DNA of 64,000 bases from Bacteroidetes bacterium GWB2_32_14 (GCA_001768235.1 MENK01000029.1:1-64000); one strand, 5' to 3'; positions 1-9,809 are shown, numbered from the stretch's first letter. Numbers and translations: made by a program. Notes: a model not told the origin generated them from the letters alone.

Positions 1-111
1 GCTCTCCAGCAGTGCCCAAGTCCTCTTCAGATTTACATCTGTATTTTACAAAAAATAATTCGAAAAATCACCAACTATTTTTGGCACCATTACCAAATTT
101 TTACATATAAA

Positions 112-150
112 ACACAAAAACGGCTCGATTTTATCGGGCCGTTTTTGTGT
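112..150. terminator. Strong bidirectional terminator after gldN
   Basis: An 18-bp stem (112-129 pairing with 133-150, one G-T wobble) with a three-base loop; the outer part is five A's on one side and five T's on the other, so it can stop transcription in either direction. It lies 23 bases past the gldN stop and probably ends the porP-gldKLMN transcript. Bases 1-111 beyond it hold no feature I can assign. Confidence 0.85.
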
Positions 151-172
151 TATGGATTTTGTTCTTATCGGA

Positions 173-1015
173 TTAAAATTCCCATAAATCGTGTTCTATT
201 TCAAATAATTTTTGTTTGATTGCTTCAGCTTCCATCAGGTTATTTACACCTTGCATATACTGAACAATTTCCCTGTTATTGTAAACATTTGATTCTTTAA
301 CTATATAGCTTGTAAATCTCCTTTGCCAGAAAACATCGTCGAAGCTAATGCGTTGAGCATCGTTATTTCTGTTAAATATTTCCTGCTTAGCAAACAAAGG
401 ACGTGCTTCATCAAAATAAACCCAAAAAGTACGAGCTTTTCTTGATTGGCCTGTTTCCGGATCAATCCAAACCCGAATTGGGCAAATTCCTAAAATACGA
501 ACACGCATTACTGAATGTTGCTTATCAAAATACCACTGTTCTTTTAACTCGTATTTGGTTACCTGATCAAACTTAATTTCTCCTTCAATAATTCTAGTTA
601 CCAACTCTCCTGTTTCCGGGTCTGTTACTTGTTGTGTATCTGGAAGAGCATCAAATTTTTCATAAACTTCATCGCGGGTCATTAATTGCTTAAATTCATC
701 ATCACGATATACAGTGAGGCCCTCATTATTAATCCCATATATTAGCAAGCTGATTAAACTCTTTCTATCATCCATGTCTGTAATAGGATAATAAAAATGA
801 TGATTCATTTTTTCCCTGCATTCAATTACCTGCCAAATTTTTGTTGACCACATGATATCTGCTTCCCTTAATACAGGAAAAGGAACAGGTCTTTTACCAG
901 GTATATTTTCCTTAACATAGATATTATCATTTACATTTTGTGCAAAAGTTTGTTTATTGTTAAAGAGGGTTATTATAAACCCGGTAACAAATAAAATAAC
1001 AAAAACCCTTTTCAT
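173..1015 (-). CDS. gldN: Type IX secretion/gliding protein GldN (PorN)
   Basis: 280-residue periplasmic ring component of the type IX secretion system (T9SS), which in this family partners with GldK/PorK under the outer membrane. The protein begins with a typical signal peptide (basic Lys-Arg, hydrophobic run, probable cleavage after Thr-Phe-Ala-Gln near residue 26). The body contains the family pattern of a Trp-rich region (IMWSTKIWQVIE near residue 55) and the RVRILGICPIRVW stretch. It is last in a minus-strand run after gldM with a 15-base gap and is followed by a strong terminator. Length and position match gldN of other Bacteroidota. Identity is from recognised family sequence plus the gldKLMN order. 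Confidence 0.93.
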   Translation of the reverse strand: MKRVFVILFVTGFIITLFNNKQTFAQNVNDNIYVKENIPGKRPVPFPVLREADIMWSTKIWQVIECREKMNHHFYYPITDMDDRKSLISLLIYGINNEGLTVYRDDEFKQLMTRDEVYEKFDALPDTQQVTDPETGELVTRIIEGEIKFDQVTKYELKEQWYFDKQHSVMRVRILGICPIRVWIDPETGQSRKARTFWVYFDEARPLFAKQEIFNRNNDAQRISFDDVFWQRRFTSYIVKESNVYNNREIVQYMQGVNNLMEAEAIKQKLFEIEHDLWEF

Positions 1016-1030
1016 ATTTATTCTTTTTAG

Positions 1031-2662
1031 TTATATAATTTCAAATACAATTGAAGCCAGAGGCCTAACACTTCCATCAGGACCGACGGCCTTTACATCT
1101 TCAATATTTACACGCCGGCCTCGTTGTACATCTTTAAGCAAATTAAACTGGCCTGAAGTAAATTTATTTCCTGTTGCTTTTTGTACAATATAATATCCTC
1201 CTTTGTCGGTTGTAGAAACGCTAAATTCAATGATTTTAAATTCAAGTTCAAAATCAAAATTATCCATTACAGCAAAAACACCTGCCTGAGCATTAAGCAC
1301 GTTTTTTTCAATCTTCCCGCCTTGTTTTCCCGCAACTTTAACAACCGGATCTGGCAACGCTTTAACCCTAAATGATGCTGTCCCCATAGATTTTCTTGTA
1401 CCATCGATATTAGCAACAACAGTAATCAAGCTATTTCCTGGTCGATTTACATTTACAATGTAATCACCATCACCTTGCTTCTGAATTTTACCGTTTGTAA
1501 TCGAAGGTTCAATTTTATCTCCTGCAATACCGGCAATTGAAATACTAACAGGATTATCTACACCAACATAAAAAACATTCATTTTAGTGGGCGAAACAAC
1601 CAGATTGGGTTTAGCAACAGTATAATTGCGTTTAAACGTTTTTGTAATAAAACTGCCATCGGGTTTCTTTAGTTTAATTAAGCCTCCCCAATCTTGTTTT
1701 CCCAAACGACTGGCTAAAGAACTATATTTACCTTTACCATCAACTATTTCTAATGAATCATAGTTCCCGACCATTTCGTAATCATATGAACCATCTTCAA
1801 GCTTTACAGAATCATACCTTCCAACTAAAACAATTGGGAAATTCAGAGTATCAACAGCAGCAAGAAAAACATCTGCTTTATATGGATTTCCCTCTAATAC
1901 ATAATTTGTATTTGGAATAACCGTTGGTTCTAATTTATTAAATGGTAATGACCCGGCATTTATTTGATCGAGTAAATATTGTACTACTTCTGATTCAGAG
2001 TTTCGAACATCAACCTGTAATTTAGTTAACAAAGGCATTACAGCAGCCAAGGGCATTGATTCAAAATATTTCACTTCCCATGATCTTTCTGTTCCATCTT
2101 TAGCCGGAGGAGGGTTTTCTGTTCCCAAGCTGCTTTCAAGTGAATGAAGAATACGTACATCTTCATCTTTTACAAGTGAAACTAAATATTCTTTATAATC
2201 TTTAATCTTTTGTCTTAGTTCATACGCTTTACCATCCCTGTTGCCTCCTAAAAGAACCATAGATGGATTATCAGACTTATCTTTCCCTAGAAGTTTTTCA
2301 TTAATAATTTCCCCATCTTCTGCAATTGCTCCATCTTCTTTACCCTGCCCGTTAGCAACAACTATCTCTTGTTTAAGTAATTGGATATATTCATACAATT
2401 CATCTGAACGTTTTTTAACTTCATCTGCTTTTTCTTTCCATGGTCTTACCTTGTTTTCGTTTTGAGCAAATTGTTCATTGAAATCATTATATAAAACAAT
2501 GTTTTTTTCAGTATAATTTACCGTGGTTTTTTTAAGCCCTTCATCAACAGCACCAAAAGCCTCAAGTACTTCAGCTGACACATTTAATGCTAACATGGCT
2601 GTTAACACTAAATACATCATACCAATCATTTTTTGCCTGGGAGTTTCTTTACCGTGACCCAT
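1031..2662 (-). CDS. gldM: Type IX secretion motor protein GldM (PorM)
   Basis: 543-residue GldM. In the family it is the periplasm-spanning shaft of the proton-driven T9SS motor, anchored in the inner membrane with GldL. The start MGHGKETPRQKMIGMMYLV is the classic GldM N-terminus and the single membrane helix covers about residues 13-31; the rest is periplasmic, a helical region (about 40-230) followed by beta-rich domains. No signal-peptidase site is expected because the helix is retained. It lies 20 bases after gldL and 15 before gldN, so the four genes are almost certainly one operon. Confidence 0.96.
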   Translation of the reverse strand: MGHGKETPRQKMIGMMYLVLTAMLALNVSAEVLEAFGAVDEGLKKTTVNYTEKNIVLYNDFNEQFAQNENKVRPWKEKADEVKKRSDELYEYIQLLKQEIVVANGQGKEDGAIAEDGEIINEKLLGKDKSDNPSMVLLGGNRDGKAYELRQKIKDYKEYLVSLVKDEDVRILHSLESSLGTENPPPAKDGTERSWEVKYFESMPLAAVMPLLTKLQVDVRNSESEVVQYLLDQINAGSLPFNKLEPTVIPNTNYVLEGNPYKADVFLAAVDTLNFPIVLVGRYDSVKLEDGSYDYEMVGNYDSLEIVDGKGKYSSLASRLGKQDWGGLIKLKKPDGSFITKTFKRNYTVAKPNLVVSPTKMNVFYVGVDNPVSISIAGIAGDKIEPSITNGKIQKQGDGDYIVNVNRPGNSLITVVANIDGTRKSMGTASFRVKALPDPVVKVAGKQGGKIEKNVLNAQAGVFAVMDNFDFELEFKIIEFSVSTTDKGGYYIVQKATGNKFTSGQFNLLKDVQRGRRVNIEDVKAVGPDGSVRPLASIVFEII

Positions 2663-2682
2663 AGTTTACTTTATTTTTTACA

Positions 2683-3573
2683 CTAACTATTATTTACGAT
2701 GTTCATTGCAGAAAGCATATTTCCATAAACCGAGTTTAGTGCTGAAAGATTTTTATTTAATCTTGATATTTCTTCTTTATAAACCTTAGTTTCTTCAGCT
2801 GAACCTTTTAAATTATTCATTATCTGATCCATTTCGCCGGTTAATACTTTTGAATTATTAACCTGTTCACTCGTATTTTGGAGTTGAAGTTCGTAAACAG
2901 AGTTTAATGCCGAAAGATTTTTATTTAAAAGTTCTAATTTATCATTGTAAGATTGATTTCCATTAGCAATATTTGAAATGTTTGCCTGGATTTTATCTTC
3001 AATTGTTTTAAAATTTTCAAGAAATCCATTTACAGAACCATTTAATTGCTGAGAAGTAATGTTATATGATTCAGCCATTGATGAAACAGATTCTGATGCT
3101 GTTTGCAAATGTTCAACAAACTGGTTTGTAGCTTTTGCTGCATCAGATACATGTATCAGGTTTTGTGTTGTTTGATTAAGGTTTTTTAAGCCTTTGCCAA
3201 GTTTATCAAATAATTCCGGTGTAATTTCAGCATTTTCGAGCATTTCGTCAAGCTTTCCAAATCCCCCGCCACTACTTCTTCCATGATCTTTTTCTTTTAC
3301 TTTTTCTTGTCCAAAATCTTCATCTTCGCTAATACCTGCCAGCTCCGGGTAAACTAATGTCCAGTCAACATCTTCGTGTATTGGCTCAAATGCTGAGAAA
3401 AAGAAAATTATTGTTTCTGTTGACATACCAATAATTAACATTGTTGATGCCATTGGCCAATGCATAAGTTTAAATAATGCACCTAAGATCACGAGTGAGG
3501 CTCCCCAGCCATAAAGTTTAGCCATAAACTTTTTCCACTGTGAACTCTGGACTAATTCTGACATATTAATCAT
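2683..3573 (-). CDS. gldL: Type IX secretion motor protein GldL (PorL)
   Basis: 296-residue inner-membrane GldL, the proton-channel partner of GldM. Two membrane helices are visible (about residues 20-38 and 43-62); Glu53 inside the second one is in the place of the family's essential membrane glutamate (inference by alignment from memory). The C-terminal 190 residues form a cytoplasmic coiled coil in which the phrase LNKNLSALNSVY occurs twice, from a near-identical 34-base DNA repeat (2727-2760 and 2895-2928). The start could be Met4 (MSELVQ) rather than Met1. Operon gaps are 31 bases from gldK and 20 to gldM. Confidence 0.94.
   Translation of the reverse strand: MINMSELVQSSQWKKFMAKLYGWGASLVILGALFKLMHWPMASTMLIIGMSTETIIFFFSAFEPIHEDVDWTLVYPELAGISEDEDFGQEKVKEKDHGRSSGGGFGKLDEMLENAEITPELFDKLGKGLKNLNQTTQNLIHVSDAAKATNQFVEHLQTASESVSSMAESYNITSQQLNGSVNGFLENFKTIEDKIQANISNIANGNQSYNDKLELLNKNLSALNSVYELQLQNTSEQVNNSKVLTGEMDQIMNNLKGSAEETKVYKEEISRLNKNLSALNSVYGNMLSAMNIVNNS
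2727..2928. repeat. Internal direct repeat in gldL
   Basis: Bases 2727-2760 and 2895-2928 differ at only three of 34 positions and encode the same LNKNLSALNSVY peptide twice within the GldL coiled coil. Similar paired ALN-VY phrases occur in GldL of other Bacteroidota, so the peptide repeat is a family trait; the DNA-level similarity suggests constraint or gene conversion. Confidence 0.8.
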
Positions 3574-3604
3574 AACACAAAGCTTTAAAGTTAAATACTA
3601 TAAA

Positions 3605-4936
3605 CTAGTTATTAGAACCAAGATATGATCTTACACATCTGAATCCTATATATGATTTAGCTGAATCTTGATATTCGTATGCTCTTGTACCGTTTTGTAA
3701 AAAATAACCAATATCCTTCCAGGAACCACCACGAACTACTTTTCGTTTCATCGAGGCCGGATCGTTAGGTAATGCTTCATATCTGTAATCAGGGTTCATA
3801 TCATGCATAAAAGTATATGCTGATTCGTCAAAAGCATTTGCAGTCCATTCAGAAACATTTCCCGACATATCAAATAAGCCATATTCATTTGGGGAATAAC
3901 TTCCCACTGCAACTGTAATTAAACCGCCATCATCAATATAATTGCCTCGTAGTGGTTTAAAGTTTGCCAGAAAACATCCCTGTTTATTCCTGGTGTACAT
4001 TCCTCCCCATGGATACATTGAAAGATCGAGATTACCTCTTGAAGCATATTCCCATTCAGCTTCGCTTGGAAGGCGAAAATCCTGAACAAGGCCTTCTCCT
4101 GAACTCATTAAGAAAGAATTCAAATATTGTGTTCTCCAAACAGTAAACGCTCTTGCCTGTTTCCATGTAACACCTATTACCGGGTAATTATCATATGATG
4201 GATGCCAAAAATACATATTGGTATAAGGCTCATTGAAAGAATATGTAAAATCACTTATCCAGGAAAGTGTATCAGGATATACATTAATAACATCTCTCAG
4301 AACAAATGCTGATCGGTCTTCTACTTCTATTATTTCACCTTGTGCATTAACTGCTGTACCAGAGTATTCTTTTGTATCGAAATTATACCTGTTTGATTTC
4401 TTTGCAGCTTGTTGCATATCAACCCGGTAATATTCGAACATTAATTTTCGGGTATCAATTTCTTTCCTTCTGTAAAAACGTTCGTGTTCGGCAAGATATA
4501 ATTCATTTAAAATTTCTATCTGTTCTTCATCCTGAGGATCGATTTCGGTTTCCCAGTTAATTACAGGAGGATCAATAGGGTTTCCAAACTGATCTTCGGC
4601 AATAAGAAAATCTTCAATAGTTTCGCCTAATTTTCTTCTCATTATTGAATCTCTGACATAGTAAACAAACTGGCGGTATTCATTATTTGTTATTTCTGTT
4701 TCATCCATCCAGAAGGCATCAACAGAAACGGTTTTTGAATAGCTTGTCATGGCCCAAGTAACATCCTGGTCGCTGGGGCCCATATTAAAACTACCCATAG
4801 GTACAAATGCCATACCATATGGTTGAGGTTCGAACCATCCTTTTCTACCTTGAACTCCGGTTAATTCTCCATTGTTGAATTTACTACAACTGAATGAAAC
4901 TACCATCAGAATACCTAGAACAAGTAATTTTTTCAT
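3605..4936 (-). CDS. gldK: Type IX secretion lipoprotein GldK (PorK)
   Basis: 443-residue outer-membrane lipoprotein with a formylglycine-generating-enzyme-like (SUMF1) fold, forming the periplasmic ring with GldN. A lipoprotein signal peptide ends at Cys17 (VSFSCS). The SUMF1-type landmarks are MAFVPMGSFNMG near residue 45, EITNNEYRQFV, LPSEAEWEYA, NVSEWT, VVRGGSWKD and the terminal IGFRCVRS. In GldK this fold is structural, not catalytic. It is first of gldKLMN, 61 bases downstream of the porP-like gene. Confidence 0.95.
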   Translation of the reverse strand: MKKLLVLGILMVVSFSCSKFNNGELTGVQGRKGWFEPQPYGMAFVPMGSFNMGPSDQDVTWAMTSYSKTVSVDAFWMDETEITNNEYRQFVYYVRDSIMRRKLGETIEDFLIAEDQFGNPIDPPVINWETEIDPQDEEQIEILNELYLAEHERFYRRKEIDTRKLMFEYYRVDMQQAAKKSNRYNFDTKEYSGTAVNAQGEIIEVEDRSAFVLRDVINVYPDTLSWISDFTYSFNEPYTNMYFWHPSYDNYPVIGVTWKQARAFTVWRTQYLNSFLMSSGEGLVQDFRLPSEAEWEYASRGNLDLSMYPWGGMYTRNKQGCFLANFKPLRGNYIDDGGLITVAVGSYSPNEYGLFDMSGNVSEWTANAFDESAYTFMHDMNPDYRYEALPNDPASMKRKVVRGGSWKDIGYFLQNGTRAYEYQDSAKSYIGFRCVRSYLGSNN

Positions 4937-4997
4937 AATATCTAAAATATTTATTTTGCAAAATAATAATAATTCTTCAAATTCTATTCATAATCAC

Positions 4998-5933
4998 TTA
5001 TAAAAATCTGATACTTTTATATTTCTCAGGCGACTTTTCTTTCTTAACATCGAAGCTAAAACCCATCATAATCTCATGAGAGCCATCATTATACTCCATG
5101 ATATCTGATGTTACAAAATCATACGAATAACCCACTTTTACCCAATTAAATAATTCTATACCAACTACACCAACAATTGCATAATCAGTTCTTATTGAAA
5201 CGCCTCCCCACAGTTTTTTATTGTATTCGATTAAAGCATTTACGCTTAATTGTGAATACGTTCCATCAGATTGAACCAGAACTGATGGCTTAAACTCCAA
5301 CAAAGGATTTGAAAACGGGAGGTTATATCCTGCTGTAACATAATAATGACGAACCAGTTTTTCTTTGCCTTGTTGTAAATCGTATTTTGCCTGGTTTAAA
5401 TGTGTACTTGATATTCCAAGATACAAATCAGGAGTTTTATAAAATAGTCCGAAACCAAAATCTACCATTGCAAGGCTGTTTTCTTTATCTGCCGGGATTG
5501 CATTGTCTATTTCTGTATCGTTTTCAGGATATACCCACTGGGCACTTATGTTTGTATTTGCAATTCCGCCTTTTACTCCAATACCCAGGGTTCCATTACC
5601 AATATTTAATTTGTAAGCCAATGAGATGTTTAATTCTGTATCGTTGTTAAATCCTGCCTTATCGTTTTTTATTGATATACCTGCTCCAAGTGGAAGTTTA
5701 AATAAAGTAAATGCGGCATCCGCATTAAATTCAATAATTTGAGGAGCTCCTTCGAAACCTGTCCATTGTTGTCTGTTCAAAGCAAACACATTAATTTTAT
5801 CATCACTTCCTGCATAACCCGGATTTATTGATAACTGTGTAAACATGTATTGACTAAACTGAGGATCTTGCTGCGCTTGTAAAAACACAAACACCATTAG
5901 GAAAATGGCGGTAAGAAAAATTCCTTTTTTCAT
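4998..5933 (-). CDS. porP: PorP/SprF-family type IX membrane protein
   Basis: About 311 residues from the chosen start. I use the internal MKKGIFL Met (codon at 5933), giving a clean signal peptide ending in LQAQ; an upstream in-frame ATG at 5954 would add seven residues. QDPQFSQYMFTQLSINPGYAG is split here only in description: the QDPQFSQYMF motif and the INPGYAGS motif follow the cleavage site and define the PorP/SprF family, a 14-strand-type outer-membrane barrel that works with T9SS gliding adhesins or the PorK/N ring. It directly precedes gldK, the usual arrangement. Confidence 0.9.
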   Translation of the reverse strand: MKKGIFLTAIFLMVFVFLQAQQDPQFSQYMFTQLSINPGYAGSDDKINVFALNRQQWTGFEGAPQIIEFNADAAFTLFKLPLGAGISIKNDKAGFNNDTELNISLAYKLNIGNGTLGIGVKGGIANTNISAQWVYPENDTEIDNAIPADKENSLAMVDFGFGLFYKTPDLYLGISSTHLNQAKYDLQQGKEKLVRHYYVTAGYNLPFSNPLLEFKPSVLVQSDGTYSQLSVNALIEYNKKLWGGVSIRTDYAIVGVVGIELFNWVKVGYSYDFVTSDIMEYNDGSHEIMMGFSFDVKKEKSPEKYKSIRFL

Positions 5934-6129
5934 ATAAATTTTCTGATTCCTCAATACTGTTTAGAGTTTTACGATAGTAAAATAACTAAAAATATAATTG
6001 CTATACAAATTTTATTAACACTAAAATGTTAATAAGCCCTGTAAAGATATAACTTTATACTTATTAAAATTAATAAAGTTACTCTGTTTAAAAAAATTTA
6101 CGGACTTTTTTTTGATAGAAAATTTAAAA

Positions 6130-7290
6130 TCAACCCTGGGATGCATTTAATTTTTTAAATGTAAGAATCCATTTCTCGGGGACTTCTCCTTTAACTGCTT
6201 TCTGGTAATCTTCTATAGTGCAAGAAAGAAAATATGATTTACTATTTTCAGAATCTAATACGGGAATTTCCATCCACCAACGATTTGTTTTTTCGCTTTT
6301 ATAAAAAACTAATTCGTAGTCAAAACTATTTAAGTTAACATGAAATTTTTTATACCCGCTATTATTTAACGGGTTTTCAGGTATGCGTTGATAAAATCCA
6401 TCGATAAAATACCAAATCATTTGCGCTATCATTCGTGAAGTCTGGTTATTAAAATCGAATGAAGGGTTATAATCAAAGACTCCAAAAACTGAAATACTAT
6501 TACTTGTACCTGCATATTTTGCAATCTGGCATATTTCTTCGCCATAAAAACCGTTTGGCGACGCACTCGCTTGGGCAGGGGCATCGGATTGTCGAATAGA
6601 TGAAATATTAATACCTATAATATCAGCATCCCTGAGAATTGGTTCAACTTCTTTAATGTTTGATCTTATAATGCCTGTTCTATAAGCAACATGATTATTT
6701 TCTGAAAGAAATTGAAGTGTTTTTGGATTCACAAAATAACTTTGATAACCAATGTTTGTAAATGCAAACAAGGAATCATTTTCTTCTGTAAAAATTTTCC
6801 AAAGGGTTGTTTTTAATCCTGTTTCTTTGTTTTCCAGTGCTGCAATTTTAGAGTCAACAATAGCCAGGTTCACTTTTTTGCCGGTTTTTTTTAAAGCAAG
6901 AAATTGGGCATAAATTATATCTTCTGAATTACCTATAATAATAGGTATAATATTTTTTGATACTAATTCAACAATTACATCTCGTAAACCAATAATTGTA
7001 TCACTTTTTGTTTTTCCACATTTAAAGTTACCCAGGTCAAAAAGTTTGATTTTTTTGTATGCCGATAAACTATAAAGCTCGCCACGTATTTCTGAAAATT
7101 CATCGATAAACTCTTCTTCTTTTTTACTATTAGGCAATCCAATAATTACCAAATCAGTATCTTCAACATTTTCAATTGGCGTTTTTTTTGTATTGACCGA
7201 AATAATTGAAAGTAGCTGTACATTGGATTTAATATAGTTCCTTTGAGTATTTTTAATTTCTATTGGATCAAAATAATCGTTCAGATTCAT
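6130..7290 (-). CDS. Arginase-fold protein with degenerate metal site (annotated elsewhere as formimidoylglutamase)
   Basis: 386 residues of the ureohydrolase (arginase/agmatinase/formimidoylglutamase) fold. The usual manganese ligands are missing: where GG-x-H-S is expected the protein reads IIPIIIGNSEDI; where D-A-H-x-D is expected it reads LAIVDSKIA; where S-x-D-x-D-x-x-D-P is expected it reads IGINISSIRQSDAPAQ. The downstream PNGFYGEEICQIAKYAG and AQMIWYFIDGFYQR stretches are those of a family common in Bacteroidota, usually next to topA as here (nine-base gap). Whether it has any hydrolase activity is doubtful from the sequence; a regulatory or binding role is possible. Function unknown. 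Confidence 0.75.
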   Translation of the reverse strand: MNLNDYFDPIEIKNTQRNYIKSNVQLLSIISVNTKKTPIENVEDTDLVIIGLPNSKKEEEFIDEFSEIRGELYSLSAYKKIKLFDLGNFKCGKTKSDTIIGLRDVIVELVSKNIIPIIIGNSEDIIYAQFLALKKTGKKVNLAIVDSKIAALENKETGLKTTLWKIFTEENDSLFAFTNIGYQSYFVNPKTLQFLSENNHVAYRTGIIRSNIKEVEPILRDADIIGINISSIRQSDAPAQASASPNGFYGEEICQIAKYAGTSNSISVFGVFDYNPSFDFNNQTSRMIAQMIWYFIDGFYQRIPENPLNNSGYKKFHVNLNSFDYELVFYKSEKTNRWWMEIPVLDSENSKSYFLSCTIEDYQKAVKGEVPEKWILTFKKLNASQG

Positions 7291-7299
7291 TATAGTGTT

Positions 7300-9687
7300 C
7301 TACTTTTTTACTTTTTTACTTTTGCCGGATGTAGTTTTTTTCTTTGCCGGAGCTTTTTTCTTAACTACTTTATTATTCTGCCCGGTTTTTTTTATTTTTT
7401 TTGTGCTTGATTGAGTCGTTTCAATTATCGTTTTACAATCATTATATGATAATTCTTCGGGCTTTTTATCTTTTGGGATTTTAAAATTACTGTCATTATA
7501 TGAAATATATGCACCCCATCTGCCATTAAGCACTTGTATTTTAGGGTCCTCGGAAAAGATTTTAATTATTCGTGATTTTTCTTTTAATCTTTTTTCTTCG
7601 ATGAGTTCAATTGCACGATTTAAGTTGATTTTGAGCGGATCGTCGGTTTTTTTAAGAGAATAGAATTTCGAATTATGTTTTATATAAGGTCCGAAACGAC
7701 CAACTGCTACAGAGATTTCATCATTTTCGTATGCACCAATATTTCGAGGCAACTTAAATAATTCAAGAGCATCTTCGAGAGTTATTGATTCTATGTGTTG
7801 GCCTCGTTGGAGTGATGCAAATTTTGGTTTTTCTTCTTCGTCTTTGAGCCCAATCTGAACCATGGGGCCATAAGGGCCAATCTTAACAGTAACTGTTTTA
7901 CCCGTTACCGGATCTGTTCCAATAATTCTTTCGCCCACGCTTCGGGCAGATGTTTCGAGAGTTTTATCTACTTTTTTATGAAACGGTTTATAAAATTTAT
8001 CAATCATTTTAAACCATATCATTTTACCTTCGGCAATTTCATCAAACTCTTCTTCAACTGATGCAGTAAAGTTATAACTTATGATTTCGTCAAAATGATC
8101 AACTAAAAAATCATTAACAACAATACCAATATCGTTTGGAAAAAGTTTGTTTTTCTCAGCTCCTGCAATTTCGGTTTTAGTTTCTTCAGTAATTTTATTT
8201 TTTTGAAGATTAATAACTACATATTTTCTATCAAGTCCTGGCCTGTCTTCTTTTACAACATACCCTCTGTTTTGTATTGTAGAAATTGTAGGAGCATATG
8301 TCGATGGACGCCCTATCCCGAGTTCTTCGAGTTTTTTTACCAAGCTGGCTTCTGTATATCGGGCAGGATAATGTGTAAACCGTTGAGTTGCATTAATTGA
8401 AATATAGCCCAATTCTTCATTAACATTAACCACGGGAAGTAATCCTTTAATATCGTCATCATTTTCATCATCCAGAGATTCGAAATAAACTTTTAAGAAA
8501 CCATCAAATTTCAGAACTTCGCCTGATGCTATAAAATTTTGATTGCAATTCGAAATATCAATTGTTATTGTAGTTTTTTCAAGCAAAGCATCACTCATCT
8601 GAGATGCTATGGTTCGTTTCCAGATAAGCTCGTAAAGTCTTCGTTCCTGATCAGTACCATTGATAGTTGAATGTTCAAAAAAAGTTGGCCTTATGGCTTC
8701 GTGAGCTTCCTGGGCACCTTTAGTTTTTGTTTTAAAGTTCCGGGTTTGCAGGTATTTCTCACCAAATTCATTGAGAATAACTTTTTTTGCTGCACCAATA
8801 GCGAGACCCGACAAATTAACGGAGTCGGTTCTCATATACGTAATTCTACCTGCTTCGTAAAGTCGTTGTGCAACAGCCATTGTTTGGGCTACCGAGAACC
8901 CAAGCTTCCTGCTCGCTTCCTGTTGTAATGTAGAAGTAGTAAAAGGAGGCGCGGGTGATTTTTTCCCTGGTTTTTTGGTAATATCCGTTATCTTAAACGT
9001 TGATGTTTTACATTTTTCAAGAAAATCAAGAGTCTCTTTTTGAAGTTTTATTTTATCTTCAAGCTCAGCTTTTAAATCATCTCCTTTTTTAGTTTTAAAT
9101 ATAGCAGATACTTTAAATGATGATTCCGATTTAAACGACATTATTTCTCGTTCTCTCTCAACAAGTAAACGAACGGCAACAGATTGAACCCTTCCGGCAG
9201 AAAGCGATGGTTTTACTTTTTTCCACAAAATGGGGGAAAGCTCAAAACCTACCAGTCGATCAAGAATCCTTCTTGCCTGTTGGGCATTTACAAGATTTTC
9301 ATCAATATTTCGTGGATTTTGAATTGCATTTTGAATTGCATCTTTTGTTATTTCGTGAAAAACAATCCGTTTTGTTTTTTCAGGTTTTAATTCGAGTACT
9401 TTATATAAATGCCATGCAATAGCTTCTCCTTCACGGTCTTCATCGGAAGCTAGCCAAACACAATTTGCTTTTTTAGCCTGATCTTTTAATTCTTTAACAA
9501 TGTTTTTTTTATCATCGGAAACAATATAATCTGGATTATAATTGTTTTCAATATCAATACCTAAATTTTTTTTACTTAAATCTCTTATGTGCCCAAAGCT
9601 GGATTTTACTATAAAATCTTTACCTAAAAACTTTTCAATAGTTTTTGCTTTGGCAGGTGATTCAACAATAACTAAATTTTCGATCAT
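7300..9687 (-). CDS. topA: DNA topoisomerase I
   Basis: 795-residue type IA topoisomerase that relaxes negative supercoils. The TOPRIM domain starts at residue 1 (LVIVESPAKAKTIEKFLG; DEDREGEAIAWHL near residue 80). The catalytic tyrosine is Tyr284 in ITYMRTDSV. GRPSTYAPTISTIQNRGYV marks the end of the core. The C-terminus carries topo_C-type repeats (IGPYGPMVQIG, VGRFGPYIKH, GRWGAYISY) rather than four-cysteine zinc fingers, then a Lys-rich tail typical of Bacteroidota. Transcribed first in a pair with the arginase-fold gene from a promoter at 9724-9756. Confidence 0.97.
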   Translation of the reverse strand: MIENLVIVESPAKAKTIEKFLGKDFIVKSSFGHIRDLSKKNLGIDIENNYNPDYIVSDDKKNIVKELKDQAKKANCVWLASDEDREGEAIAWHLYKVLELKPEKTKRIVFHEITKDAIQNAIQNPRNIDENLVNAQQARRILDRLVGFELSPILWKKVKPSLSAGRVQSVAVRLLVEREREIMSFKSESSFKVSAIFKTKKGDDLKAELEDKIKLQKETLDFLEKCKTSTFKITDITKKPGKKSPAPPFTTSTLQQEASRKLGFSVAQTMAVAQRLYEAGRITYMRTDSVNLSGLAIGAAKKVILNEFGEKYLQTRNFKTKTKGAQEAHEAIRPTFFEHSTINGTDQERRLYELIWKRTIASQMSDALLEKTTITIDISNCNQNFIASGEVLKFDGFLKVYFESLDDENDDDIKGLLPVVNVNEELGYISINATQRFTHYPARYTEASLVKKLEELGIGRPSTYAPTISTIQNRGYVVKEDRPGLDRKYVVINLQKNKITEETKTEIAGAEKNKLFPNDIGIVVNDFLVDHFDEIISYNFTASVEEEFDEIAEGKMIWFKMIDKFYKPFHKKVDKTLETSARSVGERIIGTDPVTGKTVTVKIGPYGPMVQIGLKDEEEKPKFASLQRGQHIESITLEDALELFKLPRNIGAYENDEISVAVGRFGPYIKHNSKFYSLKKTDDPLKINLNRAIELIEEKRLKEKSRIIKIFSEDPKIQVLNGRWGAYISYNDSNFKIPKDKKPEELSYNDCKTIIETTQSSTKKIKKTGQNNKVVKKKAPAKKKTTSGKSKKVKK

Positions 9688-9723
9688 GAATTATTTGAGT
9701 TTGAAGAATTTCCAAAATTGCGA

Positions 9724-9756
9724 CAAAATTAATATAAATCATATTTTCTGTTCAAA
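9724..9756 (-). promoter_or_regulatory. Bacteroidota-type promoter for topA
   Basis: On the minus strand TTTG (9753-9756) is followed after 21 bases by TAATTTTG (9724-9731), matching the Bacteroidota -33 TTTG / -7 TAnnTTTG pattern. It lies 37 bases upstream of the topA ATG. Confidence 0.6.
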
Positions 9757-9809
9757 ATTTTGATTTAAATATTATTTATTATTTTTACACCAACGAGAAA
9801 ACAAGCAAT

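Noticed and set aside
1-58. Possible C-terminus of a gene at the left edge
   Set aside because: Several frames are open to a stop, none carries a recognisable motif, and only about 19 codons are visible.
957-1193. 78-codon plus-strand frame
   Set aside because: Opposite-strand shadow of gldN and gldM; composition does not suggest coding.
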